Below are positions 1-10,981 of a stretch of 64,000 nt of DNA, piece after piece. Source of the stretch: Hemerocallis citrina. Taxonomy: Eukaryota; Streptophyta; Magnoliopsida; Asparagales; Asphodelaceae. The stretch covers positions 35,013,994 to 35,077,993 of the forward strand of contig CM030359.1 of NCBI GenBank assembly GCA_017893485.1. The letters run 5' to 3'. Position 1 is the stretch's first letter. Every line of letters begins with the position of its first letter. The notes beneath the pieces are model-generated. The model ran no database searches. It saw only the letters and a list, made by a program, of their open reading frames with translations, and was not told where the DNA came from. Both the position numbers and the translations under genes were made by a program.

Positions 1-465
1 AACATGTCCAAAGCGGGAATAAAATTGCAAAATAACCGGATTCGTCCGGGTTTTAAGTAGGTTTTTTTTGCAAAAAAAAATTGCATTTATAAATTTGCAA
101 AAAACATTTACAAAATTGCAAAAAAAATTTATAAATTTGCAAAAAAAAATTAAATAATTGCACCTAGTAACCAATTATGGTAATTTGCAAATCATGTTTC
201 GTCCAGCTATTATAGACATATTTCTGGGTTTTTTTCTTTGTCTTTTATTTATTTTTTATTTTTTTTACTTCGGGCGAAACATCACTAGATTTTTCATGTT
301 TCGTCCGACTACTAGATTTTTCCGTAGGCACGTACCTACGGCACGTCTTCAGAACAATACAGCATATGAAAAGCCTTGTAAACAATAACTCAACAATTAT
401 GTAGCTCAAGTTTGAATAGTATGACAATAATTAGCTGTAAATAAAAGTCCATATTTCAATAAGTC
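1..465. other. AT-rich non-coding DNA
   Basis: I see no gene here. The stretch is A/T-rich with repeated TTGCAAAAAA and ATAAATTTGC runs between 60 and 160, and two copies of a TTCGTCCG-type word near 300. The short open frames are low complexity and have no recognisable domain. Confidence 0.6.
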
Positions 466-793
466 CATACTCTAGTGATCACCGCGTGAACACTAGGCCT
501 TCGGGTGTTCATATCGAAAATCTGAACCGTTCACATTGATCTACACATCTAAATTAGTCTAAATATGTAAAATCAAATCGTTTGAAATTCATTTGCCCAT
601 CCATCATGTCACTATAAAAACAATGATTTTCAGCCATACAATTTTGTGACACTTCAATGAATGGGCAAATGAATTTCAAACGATTTGATTTTACATATTT
701 AGACTAATTTAGATGTGTAGATCAATGTGAATGTTCGGATTTTCGATATGAACGCCCAAAGACCTAGTGTTCACGCGGTGAGCACTAGAGTAG
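466..793. mobile_element. Foldback (long inverted repeat) element
   Basis: Two arms of about 130 bp (466-600 and 661-793) are reverse complements of each other with few mismatches, around a 60-bp loop. The outer ends read ACTCTAGTG..CACCGCG on both strands. There is no open frame, and I could not define a target-site duplication. A TA microsatellite follows directly. The structure fits a foldback MITE, and its transcript would be a long hairpin. The family was not identified. Confidence 0.7.
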
Positions 794-810
794 TGCTCAA
801 CCGAAGCTTT

Positions 811-813
<3 letters not shown>

Positions 814-886
<73 letters not shown>
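814..886. repeat. (TA)n microsatellite, about 73 bp
   Basis: Uninterrupted TA dinucleotides directly downstream of the foldback element. Open frames through it encode only alternating Tyr-Ile and are artefacts. Confidence 0.95.
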
Positions 887-889
<3 letters not shown>

Positions 890-1951
890 CTATTTTAATG
901 GGAGAGTTGGGGTTTGTAACCAAACAATCCCTAACTTTGTAACTAAACAAACCCGTGCAATACTCATCAAAACTAAATCCCACAATATATATGTGCACCG
1001 AATGTGTCACTCAAATCAAAACATTCAAATATAAACTATTTGTTTTTTTATTTGATAAATATATTCATTTAATTTAATGACTATACTTTTAATTGACGTG
1101 CTGTAACACCCCGCAAAATTTAAATGACAATTTTGCCCTCGGGTGTTACGCACGTGCATTTTGTACTATTATTGACTATATCCATAACGCATTTTAATAT
1201 GTATTTTGAATTCCAATTATTTATGCAATCCCGTATTCTTAAAATCGCATTGAGACAACTCAAATGCAAAATTTCAATCTTTGAGTTTTTACGTGCTTTT
1301 TACGTATTATCGATGCACGTGTCGATTTTGGGTATTCCACCGTTACGTGCAAAGTTTTTAGTGGACTTCAATTATTTATCTTTATAAACATGTTTGAATT
1401 TGTTTTGTAAACGAAAATTCAATTTTTGACAATTTTTATTAAAATAAATTTTCTACGTGCAATACACGTGTTTTCCGTACGTTTGGGTATATTATCAAAT
1501 ATGTATATTAAATATACTTTCTATTGCATTCCAATTGATTATAAATGTTTTTCGGTTCATAAAATCATTTTTTGTATTTTTGAGATTTTACGGGCGACGC
1601 ACGTGTTTTAAGCGTATTATTCTTTCAAAATAATTTTCATGAAATTGTGAGTGTCTATTTTTATTGTGCATGAAAAGTATAATTTTTAAGTTAATTTTAT
1701 ATATTTATTACATATATAAATAAGTTGTTTTAAAGAGATTGAATAAATAAATTGTTTTTGTACACAAAGCACGTGCACGTGCACACATGCAATGTGCACA
1801 CAATTTTTTGGGGGCCGGGCTGATGTGAGAGGAGGGAAAAATTCTGAATTTTTGATTTTGAAAAGAGGGGGGGGGGGGGGAAAACAAGTTTTAGAGGTGG
1901 AGTTAGTGGAGTTCATGTGGGAGGTGGTTGCTATAACTACCTACTACTCCC

Positions 1952-1961
1952 TTATAAAAAT
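1952..1961 (+). promoter_or_regulatory. LTR TATA box (solo LTR)
   Basis: TTATAAAAAT followed by a pyrimidine-rich leader (CTCATCCTCTCATCTC..) typical of a plant transcription start. The same TATA occurs in the other two copies of this LTR. It places U3 at about 850 bp and the remaining 2.9 kb in R/U5. Confidence 0.6.
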
Positions 1962-2816
1962 ACCCCCTTAGTTCTCATCCTCTCATCTCTTCTCCTCCTT
2001 CTCTCTTGCCCATGCCGAAACCAACCAAAAGCCAGCAAAAGCCTTGCCCATTTCTCCACCTAATTACCATTCCACTTGCCTATATACATATACTAATGTA
2101 TATATATGTACATACATAGTATGTGTATATGAAAGAAGATGGGAGTTTGTCCTTGTTGTTGCCGAATGGAGTGGGGATGGAGATGCTCTTGATGGATGCT
2201 GGCCGAATGTGGAGCTTGGAGGCTAGCTTTGGTGCACGGATTTCGAGGAGGTTGCAATTGGAGTTTCTTTAGGAGCTTCTAATTCTAGGAGTTCACGTGG
2301 GTAACAAATCTTCACTTTAGGTAGGTGTTTCTTAAATGCTTTCTAATTTAAGAGTAGATATTGCATGATAGTTGATATATGATTCATTTGGTTGAAATTG
2401 AATTGATTGCATGCAAATTAATGTAGAAATGAATCGTTGAATTTTTTATTGATGTGGTAGTTGCAAATTGCTATGCTTAAATTGTTATGATTGCTAGTTG
2501 AGATACTAGAATTGAAGTGATTGTATAAATTGATGCATGTTGAGAATGTGGCAAAGGAGTGTGATTATAACCTCAAAATGTTATTTATAAAAGTATAGAG
2601 ATTTTGTAAAGTGATTTTGATAAAAGAAAACAGTCTATTCGCAGAAAATCGATTGAATATGTGCTTGGATGAATTTTGAGGATTTCATTTGAAAAATGAG
2701 AGACTTGAGAATTTATGAACACATACGAAATTATTTTAAGGAATATATTTGGGGAAATGATTTATATTTTTATATGGGGTACAAATCAATTGAAAGGTTG
2801 AAATTGGTGTTATTGA

Positions 2817-3262
2817 CAGTCGACTGTTCACTTCCACAGTCGACTGGTAAGTGTTAAAAACTGGTTTTCGTCAGCGGGACAGTCGACTGAATACTTTCAC
2901 AGTTGACTGATGCTGTCATAAATTTGATGTTTGAGTTTCAAGATATTTGCGGGACAGTTGACTGATACTGCCACCAGTCGACTGAACCGAACTGTTTATT
3001 TAGTTTTGAGTTTGAAATTGATTTTTTGACAAATGAAAGTTAAATAAGTTTGAATATGAGATATTACGATTATTAAGATTTGATTGAGTTTTATTGTGGA
3101 ATGCACACAAGGTTATGAAAGATGAAATTGACAAAGAAATTAAATTGAAATTGGAACACTGCGGGACAGTCGACTGCCGTGTACAGCAGTCGACTATCTC
3201 GAGTGGTTATGAAGAATGTGAATTGACTGAACAAGTCGACTGGACGGAATCCAAGTCGACTG
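2817..3262 (+). repeat. Five pairs of 10-bp palindromes spaced exactly 20 bp
   Basis: The palindrome CAGTCGACTG and one-base variants start at 2817/2837, 2880/2900, 2955/2975, 3167/3187 and 3233/3253. Members of each pair start exactly 20 bp apart, while distances between pairs vary. The array lies in the transcribed part of the LTR. The same five-pair layout is present at 13259-13571 and 27589-27902. Confidence 0.9.
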
Positions 3263-3691
3263 TCCAGAGTGTTTCAGAGAATATTATTCTGTTTATTTGA
3301 AGGTTGTGAACTTTATGATTGATGTTGATGAACTCTTTTATTTCTGTATGAAATTATATGAAATGAATCATAGTTGAATTGAGAATTTACATGAAATGAA
3401 TCATAGATGAGAATTGAGAATTAAATGAATATGAAAGGCTAAGATCATGATGAGAAAGTCTGTGAGACTTTAAATTGAATTATGAGCTGAAAGTGCTCAA
3501 TTGGAAGTTGTGAATTGTAAATTGAAACCAAGAGTAGCTAAGTCTCCCCCGGCAATGGAATGAAATGAATTTGAAATGAAAGACCAAGGTTGGTCATGTT
3601 GAAATGAATGAATAAGTCCGGTTGAGCGGAGAGGCTAACTCTAGAGCTTTGATTTTATTCATGATTCTAATAATTAGTACATTGTAAGGCT

Positions 3692-4321
3692 GTGATGGAA
3701 GTAAGAGAAAAACATAAGTATGGGAGCCTCGAGTCTACGATGCGGATGTGATCCACAGAATGCATGCTTGATGAGTCAAGACATGGCGTGGGCAAGATAC
3801 TCCAGAATGATCGGGATCTTGGCGACGCTTGTGGGATGTTTGGTGACTTCAAGAGGATCGTGTTCAGGGAGGAGGCTGAACTATCGCAGAATGCATGCTT
3901 GATGAGTCAAGACGTGGCGCGAGGTTCCCCTCCAGGGTCTTGGACACATGCTTGTAATCATGGAACGTCTATGACACTTGCTGAAATTACAGGTAGATAC
4001 ATAGTGGTGATGTGATGAAAGTGAGAGAAAAACATGAGTATGAGAACTAGAGTTTACGGTGCGGGTGTGTGAGCTGCAGAATGCATGCTTGATGAGTCAA
4101 GACATGGTGCGGGCACGACTCAGAATGATCGGACTTTAGTCATGCTTGTGGGATGTTTTGGTGACTGCAAGAGGATCGTGTTCATGGAGGAGGCTGAATT
4201 ACCGCAGAATGCATGCTTGATGAGTCAAGACATGGTGCGGAATTTTCCTCCAGGGTCCAGTGCACGTGCTTGTACTCATAAATCATCTAGGATACTCACC
4301 GTAGTTACAGTAGTAGATTAA
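3692..4321 (+). repeat. Tandem duplication (about 320 bp) in Tekay-A LTR
   Basis: Unit 1 (3692-4011) and unit 2 (4012 to about 4321) both run from GTGATGRAAGTRAGAGAAAA to the end of a CTCC-containing block. Each holds two copies of a roughly 30-bp word beginning CAGAATGCATGCTTGATGAG, giving four copies per LTR. The same arrangement occurs in reverse near 12140-12780 and 26470-27110. Confidence 0.8.
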
Positions 4322-4906
4322 GTCATGGCGAGGGATTGAACCCTACAATAATGAAGACGATTAAGAGGCTTGCCCTCGGACCTATGTAGTATGGGATGCA
4401 TAGAATCCGAACAAGTGTGCATTAGTGTCATGTAATATAAATAACTGCATTAAGGACTAAGTGCACCGCACAACACGACATCAACAGGATAGTCCCTTGT
4501 AGTTCTGTTTGTGATCAAGTTTGTGTTTTCTAAAGTATTTTAAAATCGTTATACTGTTTCCGGCATAGAGAGGATGGCCGTGTATAATATTTCGTCAGTT
4601 GTAAGCAACTGACGTGCCCACAGTTTTATATGCAGGATGTGGAGTTACATGAAGATATAAAGATGATTTGATGTTGTTGTTTACTTAAATGTTAAAGTTG
4701 TAACAATTGTACATTCATTATTGTTGTATTTTATTAATTCCGCTGCTTATTGATGTAAAAGACTCTGATGTAATTATTGTTGAAATAAAAGTTTTAAATT
4801 CTTTGTAAAATTGTACGAAAGAAGTGAAAAGATCCTGTAGAACTCTCGAATTCAGTTGTTTTGGGATTCGGGGCGTTACACGTGCATCGCATGTACATTA
4901 TACTAG

Positions 4907-6347
4907 TATATATATAGAGAGATAGAGAGAATTAAATAAATAAAGGAGTTATTTTAGAGGAGGGGGGTTTGAGAGAGAGAGAGAGAGAAATAATTAAATA
5001 AATTAAAGAGTTGTTTTGGGAGGATTTGAATTGGAGTTTTTTTTTGGGGGGGGGGGGGGGGGATTTGGAGGAAAAATGTGTTTTGTGAGATTAGATCTGG
5101 ACCTTTGATTTTGGGGGATTGAAGGTGAGCCACTTGATAGCTTTCTTTGTGTTTTATTATATAGATTTAAAAATATAATTAAATAACCGAGACGACACAT
5201 GATATTTCGTTTGGCAAAATATGCATTTTGCTATTTCGAATGCTATTTTTACCTTTCTATTGTAGCCAAATGGCTAAAAAAATTTGGCTACAGTATACAA
5301 TGCAAAAAATGGCAAACAAGCAAACGACTGTGAGTGCTCTTTAGGACTTCTAATGCATCAACACTGCCAGCTTGGGAATATGAACATAAAAATATTAGTC
5401 TCTGTCAGCTTCAGCAAGCTATAGTTTGAATATTTGATGGCCAAAATTTATAAAGATGGTATATAATATAAGTATAAATGTACAATTGAGTTAGTGTTAC
5501 TGGCATTGTATGTCTGAATTGAAAAAAATGCACTGTTTACAAGCATCCTTTGTCTCTAGAAAAATATATTAATTTAAACAAAATTAATAAAGAAGTGCAC
5601 TAATGGTGGAAGGTACCGCTAATTTATTCATTATAATTTGAACACAATGACTTTAACATTCTCAGAAATGAGAGGATTTAGGATTTAGGGTTATAATACG
5701 GGTCGGGTGAGAACGAGTCGGGTCGGGTTGATTGCTCAATTTTTTTAAAAAAATAGTTTGGGTCCTAAGCAGGTCTAGACCGCCTAGACCAATTAATACC
5801 CGCCTAGCCCCATTACCCAATTTTTCAAAGTGCCTAGCCCCTAGGCGAGTTGTCGGGAGGGCGCCTAGTGCCCACGCCTATGCCAATTTTTAGAACACTG
5901 GCTAAATACAAGTGTGTTTTGTCTATCTGACTTGTTAACTAGAATAGTGAAAATATTTAACATTCATGTGCACCAAGCCACGTGCACTTGGTGCACGGTA
6001 AAATTCAACAAGTTTAGTATATGCGATATAATTCTTATTTGCAAGTTCAACTTCAACATTAAAAATTTTGAACGATAGATTGGATATGAAATAATGTCTT
6101 ATTCTAAGACGTAGGTAATATGCTCGTAAATGATAATAGGATTGAACGATCCGAACCAGATAACTTTGCAGGTTTAGATGCCCTGGTAAATTCTTAAGTA
6201 TAAAGCTATTACCGGATCCATTAGAGGATACTCTTGCTAGATCCAACCCAAACCTACTTGTAGCCATGAAAAGCAGGCAAGGGCTTTTGTCTGTCTTTAA
6301 TGGGAAAATATGCTGCGTCCCCATATTGAAAAAGTTCATGTTATTAT
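4907..6347. other. Non-coding spacer with GA repeats, poly-G and a hAT-like fragment
   Basis: I find no supportable gene. The stretch contains GAGA microsatellites (4916-4990), a poly-G run at about 5046-5062 and AT-rich DNA. A fragment at about 5690-5900 has repeated GCCTAGGCG-type words and ends TTTTTAGAACACTG. That end resembles a plant hAT MITE terminal repeat, but no partner end or duplication was found. A 157-codon minus frame (5935-6408) has no recognisable domain. Confidence 0.5.
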
Positions 6348-6772
6348 TAGGGCCGGCCCTCAGTTTCCGAGGGTCAGAGGCAAACTTCTGAAATGGGCCC
6401 GCATACAAAATTTGTTTTTAAAAAAAATTGGTAAAAAAAAATTTTGAAATTTTTTTTTGCTACAATTATTAAACACCAAGATATATGAAGAAATAGATAC
6501 CAAGATATATGAAGAAATAGATGAAGATTTAGGAATTTAAGAAAACAAATCTCCATACAAACCCATGCCCAACTAAAATAAGCAGACTTAAGTACTAATT
6601 TTAAATATAAAAGTCTAAAAAAAATAAATTTGGAGGCCGCTAAAAAAAATATTTCGCGCAAAATACATATATATAAATACAATAAAAAACAAATTTGGGC
6701 CTCCTAAAATTGCGAATAAAATCGGGGACCCGAAGCGGTCACCTCCCCTACCTGAAGTAGGGGGCCGGCCTG
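6348..6772. mobile_element. Non-autonomous hAT-like MITE
   Basis: The 425-bp element has inverted ends TAGGGCCGGCCC and CAGGCCGGCCCC. Its flanks GTTATTAT (6340-6347) and GTTGTTAT (6773-6780) form an 8-bp target duplication with one mismatch. The 8-bp duplication and CAGGG-type ends are typical of hAT transposons. The AT-rich interior encodes no transposase. Confidence 0.65.
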
Positions 6773-6898
6773 GTTGTTATACATCCTCCTATATTTAATC
6801 TACTGGATATATTCATTTTTATGCAATATATCTCAAATTCAAGTAATTTAACTTTTACGACTGGGGGTATACAACTTATCTATCAAATGTTGTTTTAA

Positions 6899-7037
6899 AT
6901 CTCTACTACTATAATGGGAGAAGGCCTTAGTGTAATTTGTCCTTAACCCAACCCGTACAACGCACGTGCTGGTAGTTTTTTTTGCCCTTTTCATTCCCCC
7001 AATTTTCTTCACGTGCACAGCACGTGTATAATACTAG
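6899..7037 (+). mobile_element. Mini-Helitron-like element (139 bp)
   Basis: It starts TCTCTACTACTATAATGGGA and ends with the perfect hairpin CACGTGC-ACA-GCACGTG (7010-7026), then TATAATA, CTAG and T. A 5' TC, a 3' hairpin a few bases from CTRR, and no target duplication are the Helitron hallmarks. It shares AACCCGTRCAACGCACGTG with the copy at about 32430-32629. Confidence 0.5.
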
Positions 7038-7130
7038 TGATAAGTAACTACAGAAGGGTGCATGACTGTATTTGTTTATAATGGGAATGAAAATTTTCTA
7101 AGGTCCTGCTGGGGAATGTAGTAAAGTTCT

Positions 7131-8882
7131 TGTTGCGGTTTATTTTTTTGTGGGAGCAAATAGATAATGTGAATTTTGTTAATGAAAAACTAACCAAGAT
7201 CTAACCTTAACTTTGGTCGGAATTAGTCGCCGTTATCCGCTCATTAATTTGATTTCTGACAATGGTGGATGCTTGGATCTGACCTAGACAGTCAAGATTG
7301 CTCTAGTAAACCTGCAAAACAGTCTAAAACATCAGGGTTGTCCCCGGCGATAGACCCTTTGACGCTCAAGTCAACAATATTGATTAATATGGGAGTATTT
7401 GTGGCGAAAATAGTGATTACCTAATTACTGAGGAGTCGGAGGGTATTTATAGCCTTTAGAGGACAGTTTCAAGATATTGCCTTTTCTCTTGACTCCCGGG
7501 TGAAGAGATTGGGTTAGTTACCCTCTCCCACATGAAGAGATAGAGTCGGTTACTCTTCTCTATGTGAAGAGATAGAGTTGGTTGACCCCTTTCTCTATGA
7601 AGAGATAGAAGTTGCTAATCCTCCATGGACAATGGCGGAGTCAGACAATTCTAAATGGGGGTCCCATATTTTTTTGGCATCGCCAAAATTGTTGCCGAAC
7701 GCCGCACCCCCCCCCCCCCCCCCCCCCCTCTCTTCTCCCTCTTTTTAAATATGCAAAGTAATTGGATATAAAAAAAAATCATAAAACCTATAAATTTGTA
7801 AACCAAACGACATATCACATATGAATTCAGTAAAATAACAAGAAAATGCTTCGTTGTAAAATGTGTCAATAATTTGACTCAATTTTTCAAAATTTACAAT
7901 TAATAAATCTATCCCTATCGACGAGGTTTCATATAATAAAACTCTGACATTATCATCTCATTAGTAAAACTATGGCAATTGAAATTCTAAAATTAAAATT
8001 AAGAAATAAAAAAATCTACGGCGCAATTTGAAAAAGTGAGAACAAAGAATAAAGAATTAACAAGTTGAACCAAAATTGATAGAGAGAATCTCTTCTTCAT
8101 GCCTTCAATTACAGATTGTAGATCCAAAAGAATGTGAAAATTTGAAATTGAAATTGATATTGAAATTGAGAAATAAAAAAACTCAAGGGCACAATTCGAA
8201 AAAGTGAGACAAATGATAGAGAAGTACCAAGTTGAACTTAAATTGAGGAAGTGAAGCTCTTCTTCATGCTTTTAATTTTTTATTCACTTTTAGAACAGGG
8301 TGCAGGGGCTGCTAACGGTGAAAGAGATTGAGAGAATGGGAAAATGAGATAAGTTTGGGCTTAATGGATGGGTTGGGGCTTGGGTTTTTTTTTTTGAAGT
8401 TTGGGCTTAATTAATAGAATAAATGAATTTCTACGTTTGGGCTTAATTAATAAAATGAGGGAATGAGTTATTTTTTAGGTCAAAGCCTATGCCACTATTT
8501 CAGCCCATTAATAGATGGTTTGGGGCCCCCAAAATTTTTATTTTGGTGTGTGTGTGTGGTGTGGTGGTGGTGTGCAAATAAAAATTCTTCAATCTATAAG
8601 GGGGGAAGGGATCCTAAATGTCCCCCCAAGCTACCAGGTTGCTCCGCCCCTGTCCATGGATAGAGAGTTTAAGATGATAAATTTGGATAAATTAGAATTC
8701 CTCCATATTGGGTTGTTATGGCGACCCAGTATGGTAGACCTATTTAAGTTAAGGGGCTTGAAAGTTTCCCATATTCCTCTTACGAGCTTGTAGTTGTTAA
8801 ATTACCATTTTACTCCCTGAGAGCTTTAGGATGCTTGCCCGAATTGTATGGTCCTGATTTGTCCTAATTTTTACCCATATCA
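7131..8882 (-). mobile_element. 3' LTR of old Tat element, split by hAT
   Basis: The LTR pieces 7131-7629 and 8661-8882 (about 721 bp net) align with the 662-bp LTR of the young Tat element. Shared features are TGTTGC at the start, GACGCTCAAGTCA, the TATTTATAG promoter word (minus-strand TATAAATA, near 7447) and an end similar to TTAGCCACATCA. It is clearly diverged. The next bases (8883 on) correspond to the polypurine side of the young element. Confidence 0.75.
7630..8652. mobile_element. Non-autonomous hAT element with perfect 8-bp TSD
   Basis: The 1023-bp element is bounded by CAATGGCGGAG and the inverted CAGGGGCGGAG, ends typical of plant hAT elements. It is flanked by TCCATGGA on both sides (7622-7629 and 8653-8660). 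The interior holds a 21-base poly-C run, AT-rich DNA and a TG repeat near 8547. It encodes no transposase and interrupts the old Tat LTR. Confidence 0.85.
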
Positions 8883-10160
8883 CAAGTCTCCTACTCCTGA
8901 AGGCTAAGTTTCGTAGCCTTCGAGGAGTAATTTGCTATTTCCAGGGCAGTTAACAAAACATATTGGAGTTTTCGGGGATGTTGGGACCGTGTAAGTAGAT
9001 CTACGTTGCTGTGACTTTGTAGAATACTCATAAAAAAAATTTCAGAACTTTTTGGATTTACTAGAAATTTTCTGAAACAATCTGATTTTAAAACATTTTT
9101 CAAAAGATTTAATCAATTTCATGAATTTTATAATTAAAATTTGGATTATAAATTATTTTTTATAAATTCATAACTATTTTTGGGAATTTTGGAATTAATC
9201 TTTCGAAATATATTTATCTTTTAAATTTTTTTTGATTAATTATACAAAATTTTAATAATTTTCAAAATTTTTAATTAATTAATTTGAATTAATAATTATA
9301 TAAAGGAATTTTAAAATAATTAATTAAACCTAGCGCTAATTTTGAAGCGATCTTGGACCTCAATCACACATCACAATTTTCTTGGAAATCCAACGGACAA
9401 GGAAGTGTGTTTTCCACCGAGCAGTTCAGGGGCGCTCTTGCTTGGGGTTTGCCCCCGAGCCTACATGGCGCCTCAAAGTGCCACGTAGCTGCCATTTGGA
9501 AATATTTTTTGGGCGATCCGACGGTGAGGAGATTTGCACGAATCTTGAGGATGGAAGCGGGAAAAAGGCGTTTTCCCGTAAGCAAGTCAAGGGCACGTTT
9601 TCTTGGTGCGTGCCCCCGAGCGAGAGTGCTGCTCTAGGTGAGCCCCCAAACATAGTTGCAACTCGGGGCTTGCCTCCGAGCAAGTGCCTGCTCGGGGGAA
9701 TTTTGTCCCTCCATCTCGCTGATGCACATCTTGAGGATGAACGGTTGTGATAGCAGCTCATGGGCAGACTTGCTCGACGCCCCCCTTCCCCCCTCCCCCC
9801 CCCCCCCCCCCCCCGCAAGCAGGGTACTAGCTCGATGCATGCCCTGGACCAAGGGTCTGCACAGGAGATCATCTTCAATCATCGCGCTTGTGCGCATCTC
9901 GAGTTGGATGAACGGAGCTAAAGCATCATTTTCTTACAAGCAGTTTGGGGACACACTTGCTCAACGCGTTCCCTTAGGCAGGGTATTGGTTCGACGGCAG
10001 CTGACATGGCCATGCATCTCTTTTGTCATTTAAATTTGAAGGGGTTTCTAACCATTTGGGCTTTCCGACAATTAGAAGTTCAATCATTTTGAGAAGTTTC
10101 TATCTATTGGGCTTCCCGAACGTTTGGCTTCCAACGGCTAGAAGCCCAACCGATCTCCTT
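8883..10160. other. Old Tat 3' region between LTR and antisense ORF
   Basis: There is no protein gene. The first part (CCTACTCCTGAAGGC..GAGGAGTAATTTG) aligns with the sequence beside the young Tat LTR at 34485-34530. From about 9350 to 10020 GC-rich repeats occur, each with CTTG-CCCCCGAGC words, and a poly-C run near 9785-9814. These take the place of the 70-bp arrays of the young element but have a different sequence. Open frames on both strands here look like by-products of GC content. Confidence 0.6.
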
Positions 10161-10165
10161 ATCTC

Positions 10166-10175
10166 CTATATAAAC
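10166..10175 (+). promoter_or_regulatory. TATA box of old Tat antisense gene
   Basis: CTATATAAAC followed by a CT-rich leader, about 160 bp upstream of the antisense ATG at 10325. The young element has CTATAAAAA at the same place relative to its antisense ORF (36855, ATG 37013). The conserved distance suggests that the antisense gene has its own promoter. Confidence 0.6.
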
Positions 10176-10324
10176 TGCCCTTATCTTCTATCTCCTCACT
10201 CCTTCATTTCTCTCTAAAAATTTCTCTCTATAAAAAAATTCGGCTATCTCCTGCAATTTTCTGACAAGACCTCCATCAATCGACTGTAGTAGTTACATCA
10301 GGTAATTAATTATTTATTTGAGAG

Positions 10325-10981
10325 ATGTATAGAGTCTCTTCAAGCAATGAAACCTCCCATTTGGGTCGTGATGTGGATCAGACATTTGTTTCTCACCCTA
10401 CGAGAGAAGACAAGGGGAAGGGGTCGGTAGGGTCATCTTCGGTCGTAGTTGAGACCATTGTAGAGGAGGATAGGAGACCAAGCGAGCTCGAGAAATATGT
10501 ATCCACACTTTCGGGTCTCACCTGAGTTTGCCAGTACCCTGTGGACTTATGAGACTTGATCGAGTATGGAATTCCGTACGAGGAGCCAAAGTACCAAGAG
10601 ACCACAGAGGCGGACACCATCTCGACGATCCTTACAGAGCAGGACCTTGCATGGACCAGGGTCGCCTTCAAGATCCCCTGAGAGTTTGATTTAGTGCTAC
10701 CTATCCCCAGTGTCAGGGCTTGTTCCGCGATTGCTCCAAAATTGTGTTTCTTCTCTTATGATGCCTTCCATGCCAGGTTTTGTCTCCCTCTTGATCTGTT
10801 TATTAGAGATATTTTGAGGTGGTACACCCTAAGCCTCGTCCAGTATATGCCAAACATGTCGAGGCACGTGAATGACTTCGTAATGTACTGTCAGGCAGCT
10901 GGTATCGAGCCAAGCTTGAACGTGTGGAGAGTGCTCTACAAGCCCCACCAGAAGAACAAATTGGAGCATAGGTATTATCTC
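10325..10981 (+). pseudogene. Old Tat antisense ORF, exon 1 part A (PF04195-like), broken
   Basis: Frames here translate to a degenerate version of the young element's 37013-37916 exon. Shared stretches include EDDR/ILTEQDL, a CQAAGIEPSLNV-like block and the HRYYLFH end. In-frame stops lie near 10523 and 10680. The exon is cut at 10981 by the Tekay-B LTR and resumes at 32816. The domain resembles the family annotated as 'putative gypsy type transposon' (PF04195), usual for the antisense ORF of Tat elements; I infer this from sequence pattern only. The function is unknown. Confidence 0.75.

Larger units (their letters stand above)
1102..4880 (+). mobile_element. Solo LTR, Tekay/Del-like family 'Tekay-A'
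   Basis: A 3779-bp unit starts TGTAACACCCCGCAAAATTT, ends GGGGCGTTACA and is flanked by the 5-bp duplication CGTGC (1097-1101 and 4881-4885). The same sequence occurs in reverse as both LTRs of the element at 11589-29730, so this is one LTR without an internal region, as left by LTR-LTR recombination. It carries a TATA box near 1952, the palindrome-pair array at 2817-3262 and a 320-bp internal duplication. The Tekay/Del chromovirus assignment is inferred from LTR length, end sequence and the initiator-Met PBS of the complete relative. Confidence 0.9.
887..4906 (+). mobile_element. Mini-Helitron-like element split by a solo LTR
   Basis: With the LTR at 1102-4880 removed, about 245 bp remain (887-1101 plus 4886-4906). 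The right end has an imperfect hairpin (ACGTGC..GCATGT) and, a few bases later, CTAG followed by T, as at Helitron 3' ends. The left part shares ACTAT..AATGGGAGAG and AACCCGTGCAA with the shorter element at 6899-7037. There is no coding sequence. The assignment rests on end structure alone. Confidence 0.4.

Noticed and set aside
813..1010. Open frames of alternating Tyr-Ile through the TA repeat
   Set aside because: Pure translation of a dinucleotide repeat on both strands.
3770..3800. Possible hammerhead ribozyme core (TTGATGAGTCAAG repeated four times in the Tekay-A LTR)
   Set aside because: The core would need CTGATGAG with a downstream CGAAA; the first base is wrong and no CGAAA follows a stem.
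5935..6408. 157-codon minus frame
   Set aside because: No recognisable domain, AT-rich, and it runs into the hAT MITE at 6348.
9353..10033. Overlapping GC-rich frames of 90-150 codons on both strands
   Set aside because: They fall in a repeat-rich 3' region of the old Tat, include a poly-C run and do not resemble each other or any family.
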